Below, one piece after another: positions 11,711 through 23,339 of a DNA stretch of 64,000 bases. This DNA is from Linum tenue (taxonomy: Eukaryota; Streptophyta; Magnoliopsida; Malpighiales; Linaceae): contig CAMGYJ010000006.1 of NCBI GenBank assembly GCA_946122785.1, positions 49,186,066 to 49,250,065 of the forward strand. The letters are read 5' to 3'. Each line of letters starts with the position of its first letter. The stretch's first letter is position 1. Both the position numbers and the translations under genes were made by a program. The notes beneath the pieces are model-generated. The model saw nothing but the letters and a program-made list of their open reading frames with translations, was not told where the DNA came from and did not search any database.

Positions 11711-12590
11711 CCTGATCTATCACCATTACCCCTGTGTTGAAATAGCAGGTCATCCTATCGGCGAGCGTTGGCGAGAGAAGTGTTGGACCAGAAGGCAGGG
11801 GTTGCTCTCCGTGGTCAGTCCGCGCCACCACGTCCACCTGAAGACGTCCGTGCCGCACTTGAAGACTGCCACCACCGGAAATGGTGGTCAATTTATGTGG
11901 GAAAGACGGATGCAGCAGGAGACGGTTTGGGTGTTTAGCGGAGCCTAGGAAATTAACTTTTTATTTTTTAATTAGCACAAAATATCCTAATACTAACTTT
12001 TTTGGTATGACCTTTGGTATAGTTTTACAGTTCTGATTTTTTTTGAACATCAATCGAGGCTCGGGTTGGAGCAACGTGTCAACCCTGATTTAATCACCGC
12101 CGAACTATGATTTTAGCATAATTTTTGATTTATTTTAACATAAATCGAGATTCGATTTGGAGTAACGTGTCAGGCCTACACCAATGACTTTTTTCCCAAT
12201 TCTGTTTTCACTTGCGTAGTTAAAATATGTTACTTTTTGCTATATGAAAAGATAAAATTTAGCTAAAAGTGCAATACATTATTGCCACAAAAGTTAAATT
12301 TTGTAACAAGATCATCAAAATCTCTAGCTACGTAGGATATTTGATATGGCTTCATTTACCCATTAGCCACGGCTAATTGAGTTGAAGCTAAAAAAATTAT
12401 ATTTCTTGCCATGGCCAAAAATAGGTACAGCATCGAATAAATTTTGGGTGGCTCATTTCAGCATTAAATCAGCCACAAGCTATTTTGTTGCTGAAAATGC
12501 TACTTTTCTATTATGCATTTTTACTAATTTTATTAAAAAGGAAAAAAGCAATGGATGCAAATGAGCATTCAAAAAATGTATATATAATTA
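11711..12590. other. CACTA right flank and a two-copy 90-bp repeat
   Basis: Positions 11711-11960 continue the GC-richer unidentified segment from left of the CACTA. At 12050-12180 a unit containing ATCGAG..TCG.TTTGGAG.AACGTGTCA occurs twice about 91 bp apart. Positions 12200-12560 are AT-rich with scattered AGCTA/TAGCTA motifs and no gene. Confidence 0.4.
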
Positions 12591-12599
12591 TTATATATA

Positions 12600-12690
12600 T
12601 ATATATATGGGTCACATTCGTATGCGTCAGACACATATTATACGACAGGATTTCTACACCGTAGATCTAATCTAACGGTGTTTATTAATT
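12600..12690 (-). repeat. Dispersed repeat, copy A (next to a TA run)
   Basis: This copy carries TATGCGTCAGACACATATTA, then CGACAGGATT and the reverse of ACCGTTAGATTAGATC. It matches 33955-34040 in opposite orientation over about 80 bp, and part of it matches 31083-31125. Like copy C it abuts an (AT)n run. I do not know the family. Confidence 0.6.
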
Positions 12691-12959
12691 GGAATTAAAT
12701 TATTTAATTTTTACAATTTTTAAATTATTAGTTGGTCCTATTACTTTTTTATGCGTACCCTTTAACCCCTAAACAAACTTTTCAACATATTTTCTAATTA
12801 TAGTACCAAATTTTATTCTAATCATGTCTCCAATCCATTACGTTATATTTACTTGCAATTTTAGTTTGGTGATTTATTCCTTTTGCCACTCATGTCAACG
12901 CTCAAATTCCCTTTATATTTGCTGTCTATAGTGGCTGACGAACCCTCTCCTCTCATCCT

Positions 12960-13640
12960 GGCTATCGATTGAAGCAATTGGATTTTGCGCTTCCCATCAA
13001 TGTTTAATCCCTCTATGGATTAAGAGAGTCACCTGTTCGAGGCATGATGGATTGAATCTTGTGCTCGAGAGGCGGATGAGGAAGGGATGATCGGAGAAGT
13101 GAAGAGTGCAGACTCGAGAGGTGGGCCGAAGTGCGGATCGCCGATAGAGATGGGGAGGTACGCTGCCGTTGATGGCCAACGGAAAGTGCGAATACCAACA
13201 GCAACAACCAGAGCGGACGAACGAGACTAATGGCATAAACTTTGATAGGTATGAATAATGGCCCTTACTTGAAATTGCAGAAGTAGAAGTTGTACTAGGT
13301 CAAATTTGTCTTTGAAATTTTCTTTGGATGTTTATGGGATATCTGATTGCATTGGTAGCAATAACACATTAAGATTCACTGTCTCCCTTTCCCCCATGTG
13401 CAGATTGCAGAAGTTTCTGAACCCTTTTTTATTCACTGGGTGATTTCTCGGCATGATCACATTTTGGGATGGACTGGTCGTTCTTTTGACCTTGAGGTTA
13501 GTCCGTAGTTGTGGTGGATGATTTCTAGTGCAAGCCTCAATCAGATTCACCTTGGTCACTTAAAGCTGTACTATGCAATTGTTAAACGCACTGAATTAAA
13601 TATGAACAACCACGGTAGGGTAATTTGCGAAACATGTGAA
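12960..13640. other. Intergenic, weak exon-like ORF
   Basis: A minus-strand ORF near 12997-13236 has higher GC than its surroundings and could be a leader or first exon, but it matches nothing I recognise. Confidence 0.25.
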
Positions 13641-14350
13641 CTTGAAAATAATTGCTGGGGTATGCAAGACTGAGAACCTTTGTGTTTCCTGTTGTTTGTG
13701 CAGGACTGGGAACCTTTGCCCTGCAGAAGAGGCAAGCGGCATCAATAGTTGAGTCATTTAGGTATTACACATCTGCAGGCGCTGCTGTCTATAATTTTTC
13801 ACAGTCTGGATTCCTCTCTGCGGAAACTGTTGAGTCAGTTATGTATTATGCTACACCTGATAGAACAGTCAATTTGTTTTAGTATGCTACTTGACCACTA
13901 ACTGGACAGGAAAAGGAGTTGAACTCTGCCAATGTTGATTAGACTACTTTCTCTTTGTTTCTTACATAGTTTAAGTCATAGTTGTGTTGCTCTCGTGTTG
14001 CATTGGTAGTTCCGAGGAATAATCTATATCCCGCCCATTCCTCCGTTAACTCGCTATACAGAATCTGTGATAATTCATCGTCTTTCGAGTCTCAGAGCAT
14101 GGTTGACTTTTGTGAAAGATTGGTGTTTTAATGACTTTTTAACAACTGGAACCGTTGATATGAAGAACTCACTCTTTGGAGAATGCTTGATATCTCTATA
14201 ATGAACCATTATTGAAAGAACTGCCTTCTGCTTCTCAAGATTTAAAGAGATATTAGCATACATCATTCATCTAATAAAACCTTTTCTTTACAGTTTCTAA
14301 TTAACCACTTACACAACTCTGAATAATGTGATAGCTTAATTTGTTGCTAG

Positions 14351-14481
14351 CTTTCAATCAAGTTTTTATTATTATCAATCTTGTATGTATTCTCTCATTC
14401 TGCCTTCTTTTTATAGAACAGACATCCCTGGTGTCTTTCAATCAAGTTTTTATTATTATCAATCTTGTATGTATTCTCTCA
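14351..14481. repeat. Perfect 47-bp direct repeat, period 84 bp
   Basis: Positions 14351-14397 and 14435-14481 are identical (starting CTTTCAATCAAG, ending GTATTCTCTCA). The second copy provides the pyrimidine tract before a splice acceptor. Confidence 0.8.
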
Positions 14482-14938
14482 CTTGACAGGTGTCAGAGTA
14501 ATCTTTTGGGATCTCAGAGAGAGATTCTTGTTTGGCTTTTACAAATTGGTGATGTTGGATGTTCTCGTTTGGGAAAATTCCTTCCTCAAGCAGATAATGT
14601 AAGACTGTCAACTTCAGTGGAGCCTCCTCTTTGTTTGTCTTGCTTGCTTCTCTTAGCTGAACTTGCGCTATTTTTCAGGTTCTTGACGAGATATGCCGAT
14701 TGATTGATGATAAATTCAGAGTCTCGGTGTTGTTAAGCGTTTGCCTAGCATCTTTGGTAGGTCTTCAAATTCTCTTTTGTACTTTGAATTTGCAAACCTT
14801 CCATTATAGCTTGTATATAACTTGTACACATTATCTTGCTACAGTAGTGATATATTTGGGTGTTGCTAAACTGAGGCCCCTCTCGTGCATTCTCAGATTC
14901 AGATGTTGTTATGATGGAAGAAGACTTCGATATATTGA

Positions 14939-14941
<3 letters not shown>

Positions 14942-14977
<36 letters not shown>
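14942..14977. repeat. (TC)n microsatellite
   Basis: About 18 TC units lie directly after an exon-like stretch. Confidence 0.9.
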
Positions 14978-14979
<2 letters not shown>

Positions 14980-15846
14980 ATGCATATGTGATATGTGTAA
15001 TTACGTATGTGTTCAGTTCATCAATAGTGATGGCCGAAATTTTTTTTGGTCAAGAAAGAAACAGTGCTAGGTTGGCTACTGATAAATTCATTTTCATTCT
15101 TCAGGTGTTCTTTATAGCCAGTGGAGATGGCCTCCCTCGTTCGGTGGTGGAGCCAAAAGCAATAGAGGAATATGCTTGTAAATAGGCTTGTCATTGGTGG
15201 GGATTTAATCTGTACTCCTTGTTAATAGGCTTGCTTTCCTTAGTTGGATCAGTTTAGGTGTCAATAGAGGAATTATTTTTTTGGACGTAATGATATTAAT
15301 AAATTAGGTTTGTTTGTCGGTCTATATAAAAGGGCGCCAAACCTAGAGTTTACCTTGTAAAAAATAACTCATGTCGTTCTCCCTGGTGACTTTAGCAAAT
15401 GTAAGGTTTTTCTTCTCTATTAGCAGGGAGATAAACTCGTTGCAATGGAGAAATCTCGGTACAGTGCAGCAACTAAAATAGCTCTTTCTTTTGGTCGTTT
15501 GTGTTGTTCCTTTCCTACAACCTTTTTCCTTTCATGTATGCGCTGCATTTATTCGCTCCCTAAGCCGCTTTTATTTTTGTTTGTTTATGACTTGATGCTC
15601 CTTTAATTCCCTACAATTATGTAAGTCCTTAGTTATTTATTGTTTTACGTCGGCTAAATTTGTTGTTTAGCATGTCGAGCCATGATACTATGGAAGTTGT
15701 TGGATCCATATCGACCATCTTTCGAGCCATGGAGACGACGTTCACTGAGTTGTACGATAAGATTAAATCTTTGACAGCAATGATAATGAAAACTGATAAT
15801 GAATTTCAAGTGCTAAAGAGGATGTCGAAACGCATTGTTGATCAAT

Positions 15847-16362
15847 CATCTGGAAGTTCACCTCCCACTGATGTTCCTGTTACGCCTACCGCAAAAAGAG
15901 TTTATTATATTGATTCAAACCCGCGATGGTTCACACAAGAGGCAAAAATATGCGGTCATGAAAGATTTAAATGAGTCGGTGAAGGTATATAGAATTTATT
16001 TAAACAATTTGCATTTGTGCCATTTTAAAGTGTTTATGATGTACTTGTATTGTAATTTTTGTTAAATTCAAATCGTAGGTGGAATTTTCGGTGACTGCAT
16101 CTGGAAGTTCAGCTCCCACTAATGTTCCTGTCACACCTAGCGTAAAAGGACTTATTTATATGGATTCTGACTCAGACGCAGATGGCGATGATTCACACAA
16201 GAGGCCAAAAAATGCGGTTGTGGAATATATAAATGCGTCGGGGAAAGTATATAGAATTTATTTAAAGAAATTACACCTGTGTGATTTTAAAATGTTTATG
16301 ATGTACCTATGTATTGTAAGTTTTGGTAAATTCAAATTGTAGGTGGAATTTCCGGTGACTGC
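15847..16362 (+). repeat. Tandem duplication of exon plus intron within the Ulp1-like pseudogene
   Basis: Positions 15847-16097 and 16098-16362 are diverged direct copies. Each starts at CATCTGGAAGTTCA, contains the 3' part of an exon (PTDVPVTP / PTNVPVTP), a short intron, and the start of the next exon GTGGAATTT. The first copy carries a frameshift that the second lacks. Confidence 0.8.
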
Positions 16363-17983
16363 AACAATGGTGTTAGATAATGATGAGGATTGTTCCATTG
16401 CGTGTTTCATCTTTGGTGATGGTCTACAAGATGATAAATGGCTTGTTGAGAATTTTGGCCATAGTTTAAGTCGTCTAGAACTGAAGGCCTTGCTGTCGGA
16501 AATGTGGCTTCATGGTTATGTAAGTATTTTGTAGTTTTTTTTTGTAAGGCATACTTGACCACATATTAGCTATACTAATCTTGGGTTTTGCTTATTTTAG
16601 ATTTTGACAGCTGTAGCTTGTCAATTAGCTGTTGATGTTAGGGTTTGGGGGAAAAAGAGACCTTGGTACCTTCCATCCAATTTTGAGGTAAGCAACAATT
16701 ATGGAAAGCTCTTTACAGTAAGTTTATGAAACACCCTAACCCGGCCGGGTACTACTTTTACTAAAATGCCCTTGACAAATAGAATACCCAAATCTTAAAT
16801 TGCAGCGGGAAAATTTTTCATAAATAAAATACTGAAAACACACACTTGTAGTTCAGAGCAAAGCCCTAACACATGGGCAAATTCAACTCAAACTTTAAAT
16901 CTCAATCTGATCTCCAATCTATACTCATAATCATAAAATGCAAATTACTAGGTAGTCTCTGTCGTTGGTGCTACTAAAAATCCTAACTAGGCATCCTCCG
17001 TGACGCTTGCACTGCCCTCCTCTAGTTGGTTGCCCTCGAACTTTTCCTCTCGAACTCGCTGCTCTCTAACTGCTCCTCTAGCTAGCTGCTATCGATCTGG
17101 TTCTCGCTCATTCCCTTACTAAGGCCTGGTGAGTGAGTTGGGGTCAGTCTACGCCCTTACATATTAAACTTTCTAATAATTTTGCACTTCTTCTCAAACA
17201 CTTAAACTCAAACTAAGGGAAGTTGTTTGTACTTCCATTCTTAAAAAGCTTAACTCTTAGAACTGTATGGGAGTAACTGTTACTCTCCATTCTTAAAGCT
17301 TAAATCTCAACTTAAATACTTGACTGACACGGGGATCCCTCACTAGCTAGTTTGGTTGCCAACTCATACGTATGAGAAGCCATCCAGGCTTTCCTTAAAC
17401 TTAAACTTAGTTAGGGGAGTCGTAAAGATTCATCCCCCTAACATCTTAAACTTATCGTGGTGGCTCTTCACCACGATTCTCAAGAGCATAACTGCTGCTC
17501 ATCTTAAAAGTCTCAAGAGCATAACTGCTGCTCTATCTCAAAATGTCTCAAAAGGCAACAGACTGGCGGTAGTGATTAAAAACACTTAAAACGACTTCAC
17601 CTTCTTGAAGGTGAGTTACTTCTTAAAAAGAACTTGTTTCTTTAACTGGAACTTACTTGTAAGTAAAGCACACAACAACATAAAACTGAAAGCATAACTC
17701 CCACAAATCATATGACATCATATAAGCATACAAAGACAAGTACAGCACGTAGCAGTCAAATCTCAAAAACTTAAATACCGTAATGCGTAGAATTTACCTC
17801 TTTACACTCACCTTATTTGTACTTGATTTAATTCTTATGGATGGTCACCATCACCTCTGATCCACGAGCAACCGCACGTCTTAACCAGTTTTGTAATCCT
17901 CTTTGATTCCCATTGGTAAATTCCATTCAACAGGCCAGCCATGCACGTATATCATCTCCTCCCAAACAACAAAGACATGCACA

Positions 17984-18017
17984 TATGGTCATATATATAT
18001 ATATATATATATATATT
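17984..18017. repeat. (AT)n microsatellite at the MITE left edge
   Basis: A run of AT dinucleotides abuts the left terminus of the MITE; another run lies at its right edge (18385-18402). Confidence 0.85.
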
Positions 18018-18384
18018 GGTGATTCTATCGTACCTTGGGTAAAATCAAGGGTACAACATATCTTGAGTAAAAAAATGATATTATTCCCAAACCCTTAAGG
18101 ATTAAAATCTAGGTCTTAGTTTTATAAATCTCATACACTAAGATCAATTTAATTAGAAACAAAAATCAACGGCTATGATTTGTCGAAATATATGCAACAA
18201 ATTACAGGCACAATCTTAGGGATTAGGCTCTTTGATTTAGAAATCTAAGACCTAGGTTTCAATCATCAAGGGTTAGAGTATAGTATCATGTCCAAAAATT
18301 CGGTTAATTCGAGGTCTAGATAGCATTTTTTTACTCATGGTATGTCGTACCCTAGATTTTACCCAAGGTACGATAGAAGCCACC
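18018..18384. mobile_element. MITE with inverted repeats of about 60 bp, copy 1
   Basis: The left end (GGTGATTCTATCGTACCTTG...) and the reverse complement of the right end (GGTGGCTTCTATCGTACCTT...) match over about 60 bp. The element sits in TA repeats, so the target duplication cannot be read. It has no ORF. The same family occurs at 38313-38558 and in part at 38165-38294. Confidence 0.75.
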
Positions 18385-19457
18385 ATATATATATATATAT
18401 ATAACTCATTACTCTTCAAATGAATCTAGTATATACCCGAAACTCCTGTTTCTCCCCCCCCAGGTGGAATTTGATAGTCTTATTCCCTTGAACATAGATC
18501 CCTTACCATGAACTACGATGGAGAAAATGGAACTACGTACCTAACCAGAACCTTAACCAAATCGGTAGTTCAATCATCAGAAGTCCCAACTCCATCGATT
18601 GAACACCTCGGTTCGACATGTTATATATATATATACGTCCCGCGGGGACTTGATGGATGCACGCTTTCTGACCGTCTAGTTCGTACGATTACGCGATGGA
18701 CGAACCGATCGTCCATCAGGACTCCTCCTCCAGCTGCTTCCCCGATTGCCGATCAATTCCACAGCCTCGTTGAATCATAGCCAGTACTACGACGAGGATG
18801 CAACCTCCCCATCTCACTGTCGACGCCTTTCATTATCTCCTTCTCATCCAGGCTACGAAACCTCCCATGGCCGCTTTCACCATTCATACCGCTCACCGCT
18901 TCCTTTTCACTATACGCGACTGGTATCCCACCGCCTAGATAGATATCATCAATGACTCGATAACTCCTACCTCAATTTCAAGCCTTTGTCGACCAATCTA
19001 GCTGGCTCCTCCAATCTCCACAGCATCCCATCGCTGTCTCTCCCTCTCGACCGCAGCTGCAATGGAAGGGCAGTTGGGTTGTGGTGGCACCTTTGGTTCT
19101 CCAGCAATCATCAAAACCCCACCACCTGACGTTGAATTTAGACTGTGGGTTTGATTGGCGGATCCCCTTTGCGGCTGTCTCATTACACCCGTATATATAC
19201 ACTCTCGTAGCTGATTGGAAGGCTGTAGCTTAGGGTTAATTAATCATATGGGTATTTTCGGAATTTTTTTGATTAATTGGGTATCTGGTGAGTTTACTCC
19301 AAAAATCAGTTAACGTCCATAACCTCGTCATTATATGTCGAAACTCAACACCGTTTGAACCAACAATTCACATTTTGAGTCCTCATCAATATCCCGATGG
19401 AATCTGACACATTTCCCCAAGGGCATAACGGTCATTTGGACTTAAAAATTGGGCAGG
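18385..19457. other. Interior of the LTR-type insertion, no gene
   Basis: This stretch contains moderately GC-rich sequence with short ORFs on both strands. None resembles a known protein, and they are best read as LTR sequence. Confidence 0.4.
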
Positions 19458-20962
19458 GTGTAACATTTCTCCCCCCGTTGGGAAAATTTCGTCCCCGAAA
19501 TTGGGTTGTAGGATAGAGACTGAAAAACACCCACTTGTTCTGAGACAGATTGTATTCAATCGAACTATCTCGGTTGGGATGTAACATTTCCCTCCTCTTT
19601 AAAAATATTTCATCCCCGAAATTTGCTCAAAACTCATTCCTCTGTCAATATCATTCTTGTACTTCCTTTCCTCAAGAATTTATTATCACTATATGAACTT
19701 CACTGGTGTCTTTTGCTTGTCTCGTACAGTTTACTAATACTCCTTATATTTTCTCTTGACCATAACAAGTACTCTCAACTAATTCGGCAGCACCGAGTAG
19801 ATTTGAGTGACTCATTGCCCTTTTAAATCCGCAACTTGGTCCGGGACGTGATGGGACAAATTGTGCCTCAATTTATTTATCCAACTCATTAGGTACTTGT
19901 TGTTGAACCTTAAATCGAAGTCAAGGTGTCACAGTTTACTTTTTTCTTTCTCCCAAAGTTGAATAGTGAATGTGAACTGCTACTCATGATTTGGTTGTGA
20001 AAATGGGTTGGACTCCAAAAAAAGCCGTGGAAAATTATAAGAACCTATATCTTGGCGGCACCTTTGAATGCACTAAGGTATGGTGTAATAATATTAGTCA
20101 TTTTTCCAGGGCACTCTATTCTCTTAATGTTCTGCCCTTTACTGTATAGTCCATTCATTCTTTCGTCATCATTTACTTGTTTATTTATTTCAGATATATT
20201 TTCCAATGAATGATGAGAACCGCCATTGGTTTCTTATTGTGGTTTTATGGACCGAAAGGTAGTGCATGTAGTGGACTCTTTGCCTATTGATTTGGGTTTG
20301 CTGGAAAATCGTAGGAAAAGGGAGCAAGGAATGGTGGGTGATCAAACTATTCCCTTCATGTAAATTTAGTAAGTCAATTTTCTTTTTTTAAATTTTTGTA
20401 CTGTAATAGTTACGTGGTTAAGTTTGTTATTACAGTTGAAAGTGCATCAACCTATGAAGTGCCCAAAGTGCATAAGTTCCAAATCATAAGTCCTCATACG
20501 TTTCTAAGCAAATTGATGAGTTAGTATTTCTTTGAGTATTTTGATTATTTCATTTTGATTCACAATCTTATTTTCAATAATAAATGTTATTTTTCCACGT
20601 AGCTATGAGTGCGGGTTTTATGTCTGTCAGTGGATGTTGCACAGAGAGGCTGATAATAAATCGTATACGGCAGTATAATACAATCCTTTCCTTCTAAATA
20701 TGATTCCATCCACGTGAGATTCTACTCTATCAAATCGAAATCAACATGTTAAGAGTAATGTTATTCTAAATTTGGTGCAGGTTTGTAGTAATAGAGGTCG
20801 ACTATCCTTGGCCATAAGTTTAGTCAAAGATCTCTCAAATACAAGGCGCTCTCAAATTATTGATGAAGCAAGGGCCGTTTATGAAAGACATTTCAAGGGG
20901 GAAATCAGCTCAAAATGCCAAAAGAGTTTATTTGATTCATTTTAGAAAAGTAGTTGTTTTTG

Positions 20963-21015
20963 TTTTATTGGTAGTCGGTCGGTTTTATACTTTTATTGGT
21001 AGTCGGTCGGTTTTA
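20963..21015. repeat. Two-copy 28-bp tandem repeat
   Basis: TTTTATTGGTAGTCGGTCGG occurs twice, 28 bp apart, just after the stop codon of the Ulp1-like pseudogene. Confidence 0.8.
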
Positions 21016-21019
21016 CTAT

Positions 21020-22055
21020 CACTTTAATCCCAACTGAATTCATTTTAGATTGGTTTTGGTGTTTACCTTTATTTTTTCTTAAATCCGAATGTTGGTTCAC
21101 GTTTTTGTGGCTTTGTTCCTGATGCTTGTTCAGCTGAGATAAGGCTTAAAGAATGCGCCTAGGCTTGAGCCTAAACTGCCGTGATTTCATTATGAGATTG
21201 AAGGGACTGGGATTGTATAGAAGAAGACGACTTTGACCTTTCGTCTGGTCAGTGGGCTTTTTTGTTTATCTTTATTTCGGCCCAAAAAACGCGCCAATTC
21301 TTGGCTTTGGCCTTTGGATATCTCATATCTTGCCACCGGAGGATGCCGGAGATGTATGCGTTCATCGGAGCAAACCTAACCATGTTGGATCCAACAAATA
21401 GCTTCAATAACAAAATTTTAACCAATAACAAGTATTTTTAGTTGCTCAGAGCTGGATCGTATCGAGATAGTGGTAGAGATAGTGGTAGATTGATAATGAA
21501 TATATAGTATCTTCTCCAACTAGACCCTGTAACTTAAAGTCGATTACAACTAATTTGTCTTTAAATCATAGCAGGACAACTAAATATCGTCACATAGTCA
21601 AAGAGTTTCAATGACCCATTAAGTTGAATTGCTTCGATACAACGACCGATTCATTACAAAAAAAGCACTGAAACTTAAATCCATATCAAACACGGATTCG
21701 CGCTCAAAAAAGGAAAGTATTGGTTGATCAATTTGTGCCTCTTGGGCTCTGGGATCTCACCAAAGAAAGGCATTTTTGGACCGGTAGTATTGGCAGATGA
21801 TTTACACGGGGACAGACAAGTCAAACAATCCAAGGGTATTGTTTTGGTTCTCAACGAACATGAAAAGGGAACGAGACAATCAGACAATTCAAACAATTCA
21901 AGGGTATTGTTTTGGTTCTCAACGAAAATGAAAAGGGAAACAAACCTAGAGTACTGGCAGGAGAACTAATCAACCAAAAAATTCATAAACGTTTGCAGGA
22001 GCCAATATCCAGAATATACTACTGCATGAGAAATGAACCACTATCTCCCTATGAA
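21020..22055. other. Spacer between the two Ulp1-like copies
   Basis: No gene is recognised. At about 21830-21945 a segment containing CAAGGGTATTGTTTTGGTTCTCAACGAA occurs twice, a short local duplication. Confidence 0.45.
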
Positions 22056-22059
22056 TCTT

Positions 22060-23110
22060 CTAGTTCTGGATTACGCTCTTTTGGCTTTCTTCCTTGTACC
22101 TATGAGTCTGGGCAACAAATCTCGATGCATTCCTATTTGCTTCCTCGATGACGACATGTCTTATGTAATTTGTAGGCTGTTGGACCAGATACAAAGCTAG
22201 TTGCATTCTTCTTATATCTCCGCATGGCTGCAATAGTTTGACAATGACAATGAGGCTTAGTAGCTGTTTCGAAAGGTTGTTTAATTTCCTTCAAGGCCAA
22301 GTAGGAGAATTCTTGCTTACCCATATATTATAAGAAGCATCCCAAGATGCACCCATCATCCATGAGCACACCCAAATGCCACTATCAGACCTATATAAAA
22401 TAAGATGCAGCATATGAGTTGTGGGTATCTAAGTATGTTTCTAATTTATTCACAACGAACAATTCTTACTCGTGACGTTGTTTGGGAATTGAAGGAATTG
22501 TCAAAGAAAATTGTTCCAACACAGGTGGATCAAGTGTTGGTTCCACTTGCCGATAAAGATCCTCAAACAAGCCATCAAGAAATTCGATCTACATAAGCAG
22601 AATCACTTTATTCGAAATAGATGAAAACACAAATCAATTTAGAGATCTAACTGTATTCGGATCAGGAGGTCAAACCATACCATAGTTACTACTGCGTTTC
22701 TACGAGATCTTTGGCGCTTTTTAGAAGGATACGAATCCAATAGATGGACTTGTTTGTCGTCCATCATAATGACAGCTAAATACCAGTGAACTGCATCACC
22801 GTCCATTGCATTTTTCATGGGCAAACACATCTAAATAACGACGAGAAAGACCAAACTCAGCTGAGCATTGTAAAATACAATTTACAAAAATATCAAAAAC
22901 TTGATGGAACATCTAATTTATTCGCATATCCAATTCAAACCGTAGCTAGAAACAGTAATTGAGGAATATTTGAATGAAACAAGAAAGGAATTGTTAAGAA
23001 GAAACCTTTCTGCACGTGTGAGCTCTTGCCAAGAACTTTGCACCGTCACACTCTAGAGCTTTTTTTGATGTCATGCCATAGTTAATTACCATTTCCTGAT
23101 CATGGTTCAT
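22060..23110 (-). pseudogene. Ulp1-like (C48 family) gene, copy 2, catalytic Cys replaced by Ser
   Basis: Minus-strand exons inferred: 23110-23006 (from an ATG at 23110), 22830-22681, 22588-22470, 22390-22321 and 22227-22060. All joins are in phase and no internal stop is seen. The 70-bp exon and the last exon have the sizes of their counterparts in copy 1 (70 bp; 56 versus 55 codons). His is in AVHWYLAVIM, Asp in VHLLDSYP, Gln in IPKQRH, but the Cys box reads DSGIWVCSWM, where DCG is expected. The last exon (RRMQLALYLVQQPTNYI...) matches RGRLSLAISLVKDLSNT of copy 1. Only the C-terminal catalytic part is present. It is either a dead protease that keeps its fold or a decaying fragment. Confidence 0.65.
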
Positions 23111-23339
23111 TTAAATTGGGATAATTTTATTACTTCTTTTCGTATAGTTACATGTTTTTAATTCTTGTGTTGTCCTTTAAGGGTGATTTTATTCGAATGA
23201 AAGATTAGTGGGTCCAATGGGATGGTCCAGACCGAATCGAGCTATATATGGTTTGATCCAAACCGAATCAAAGTTATAACGATTCGACTTTGGTCCTTGA
23301 TTTAGAAGAAATTTTGGTCGGGTCCAACAGAAATTTTTT

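Larger units (their letters stand above)
13703..15185 (+). pseudogene. Unidentified spliced gene or gene fragment
   Basis: Several plus-strand stretches have good splice borders and open frames. One exon follows TTGTGCAG at 13703 (GLGTFALQKRQAASIVESF...). A second follows TTGACAG at about 14490 (LLGSQREILVWLLQIGDVGC...) and ends before GTAAGA. A third follows TTTTTCAG at about 14680 (VLDEICRLIDDKFRVSVLL...) and ends before GTAGGT. A possible last piece follows CTTCAG near 15106 and ends at a stop near 15185. The second and third exons join in frame. I do not recognise the protein. It may be the 5' part of the Ulp1-like gene downstream or a separate captured fragment. Confidence 0.35.
16727..19933 (-). 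mobile_element. LTR-type insertion (solo LTR or rearranged Ty3/gypsy piece) in a Ulp1-like intron
   Basis: GTTTA is duplicated at 16722-16726 and 19934-19938. The insert starts TGAAACACCC and ends GGTGTCACA, giving TG..CA ends with the related TGTGACACC / TGAAACACCC terminal inverted repeat. Inside, at 19458-19500 and 19578-19622, the minus strand reads TTTCGGGGACGAAATTTTCC then a G-rich run and TGTTACA. This resembles the end of a chromovirus-type polyprotein followed by a polypurine tract and LTR start. The insert is therefore not a simple solo LTR but perhaps an element reduced by recombination. No coding frame survives. A MITE is nested at 18018-18384. Confidence 0.6.
15672..20945 (+). 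pseudogene. Ulp1-like (C48 family) cysteine protease pseudogene, copy 1
   Basis: The exons I infer from frame and splice sites are A 15672-15984, B 16079-16246, C 16343-16519, D 16601-16687, E 19959-20077, F from 20194, G from about 20437, H 20603-20672 and a last exon 20781-20945. Exons B-D, H and the last join with consistent phases. Catalytic parts are visible: His in RHWFLIVV (exon F), Asp in VVHVVDSLP, Gln in SKQID and Cys in YECGFYVCQWM (exon H). C48 enzymes are SUMO/ubiquitin-like isopeptidases; many plant copies ride in transposons. Exon A, exon E (119 bp, one short of a codon multiple), exon F (near 20245) and exon G (near 20500) each show an apparent one-base frame change, so I call it a pseudogene. 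The intron between D and E holds an LTR-type insertion. A paralogue with the same exon layout faces it at 22060-23110. Confidence 0.7.
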
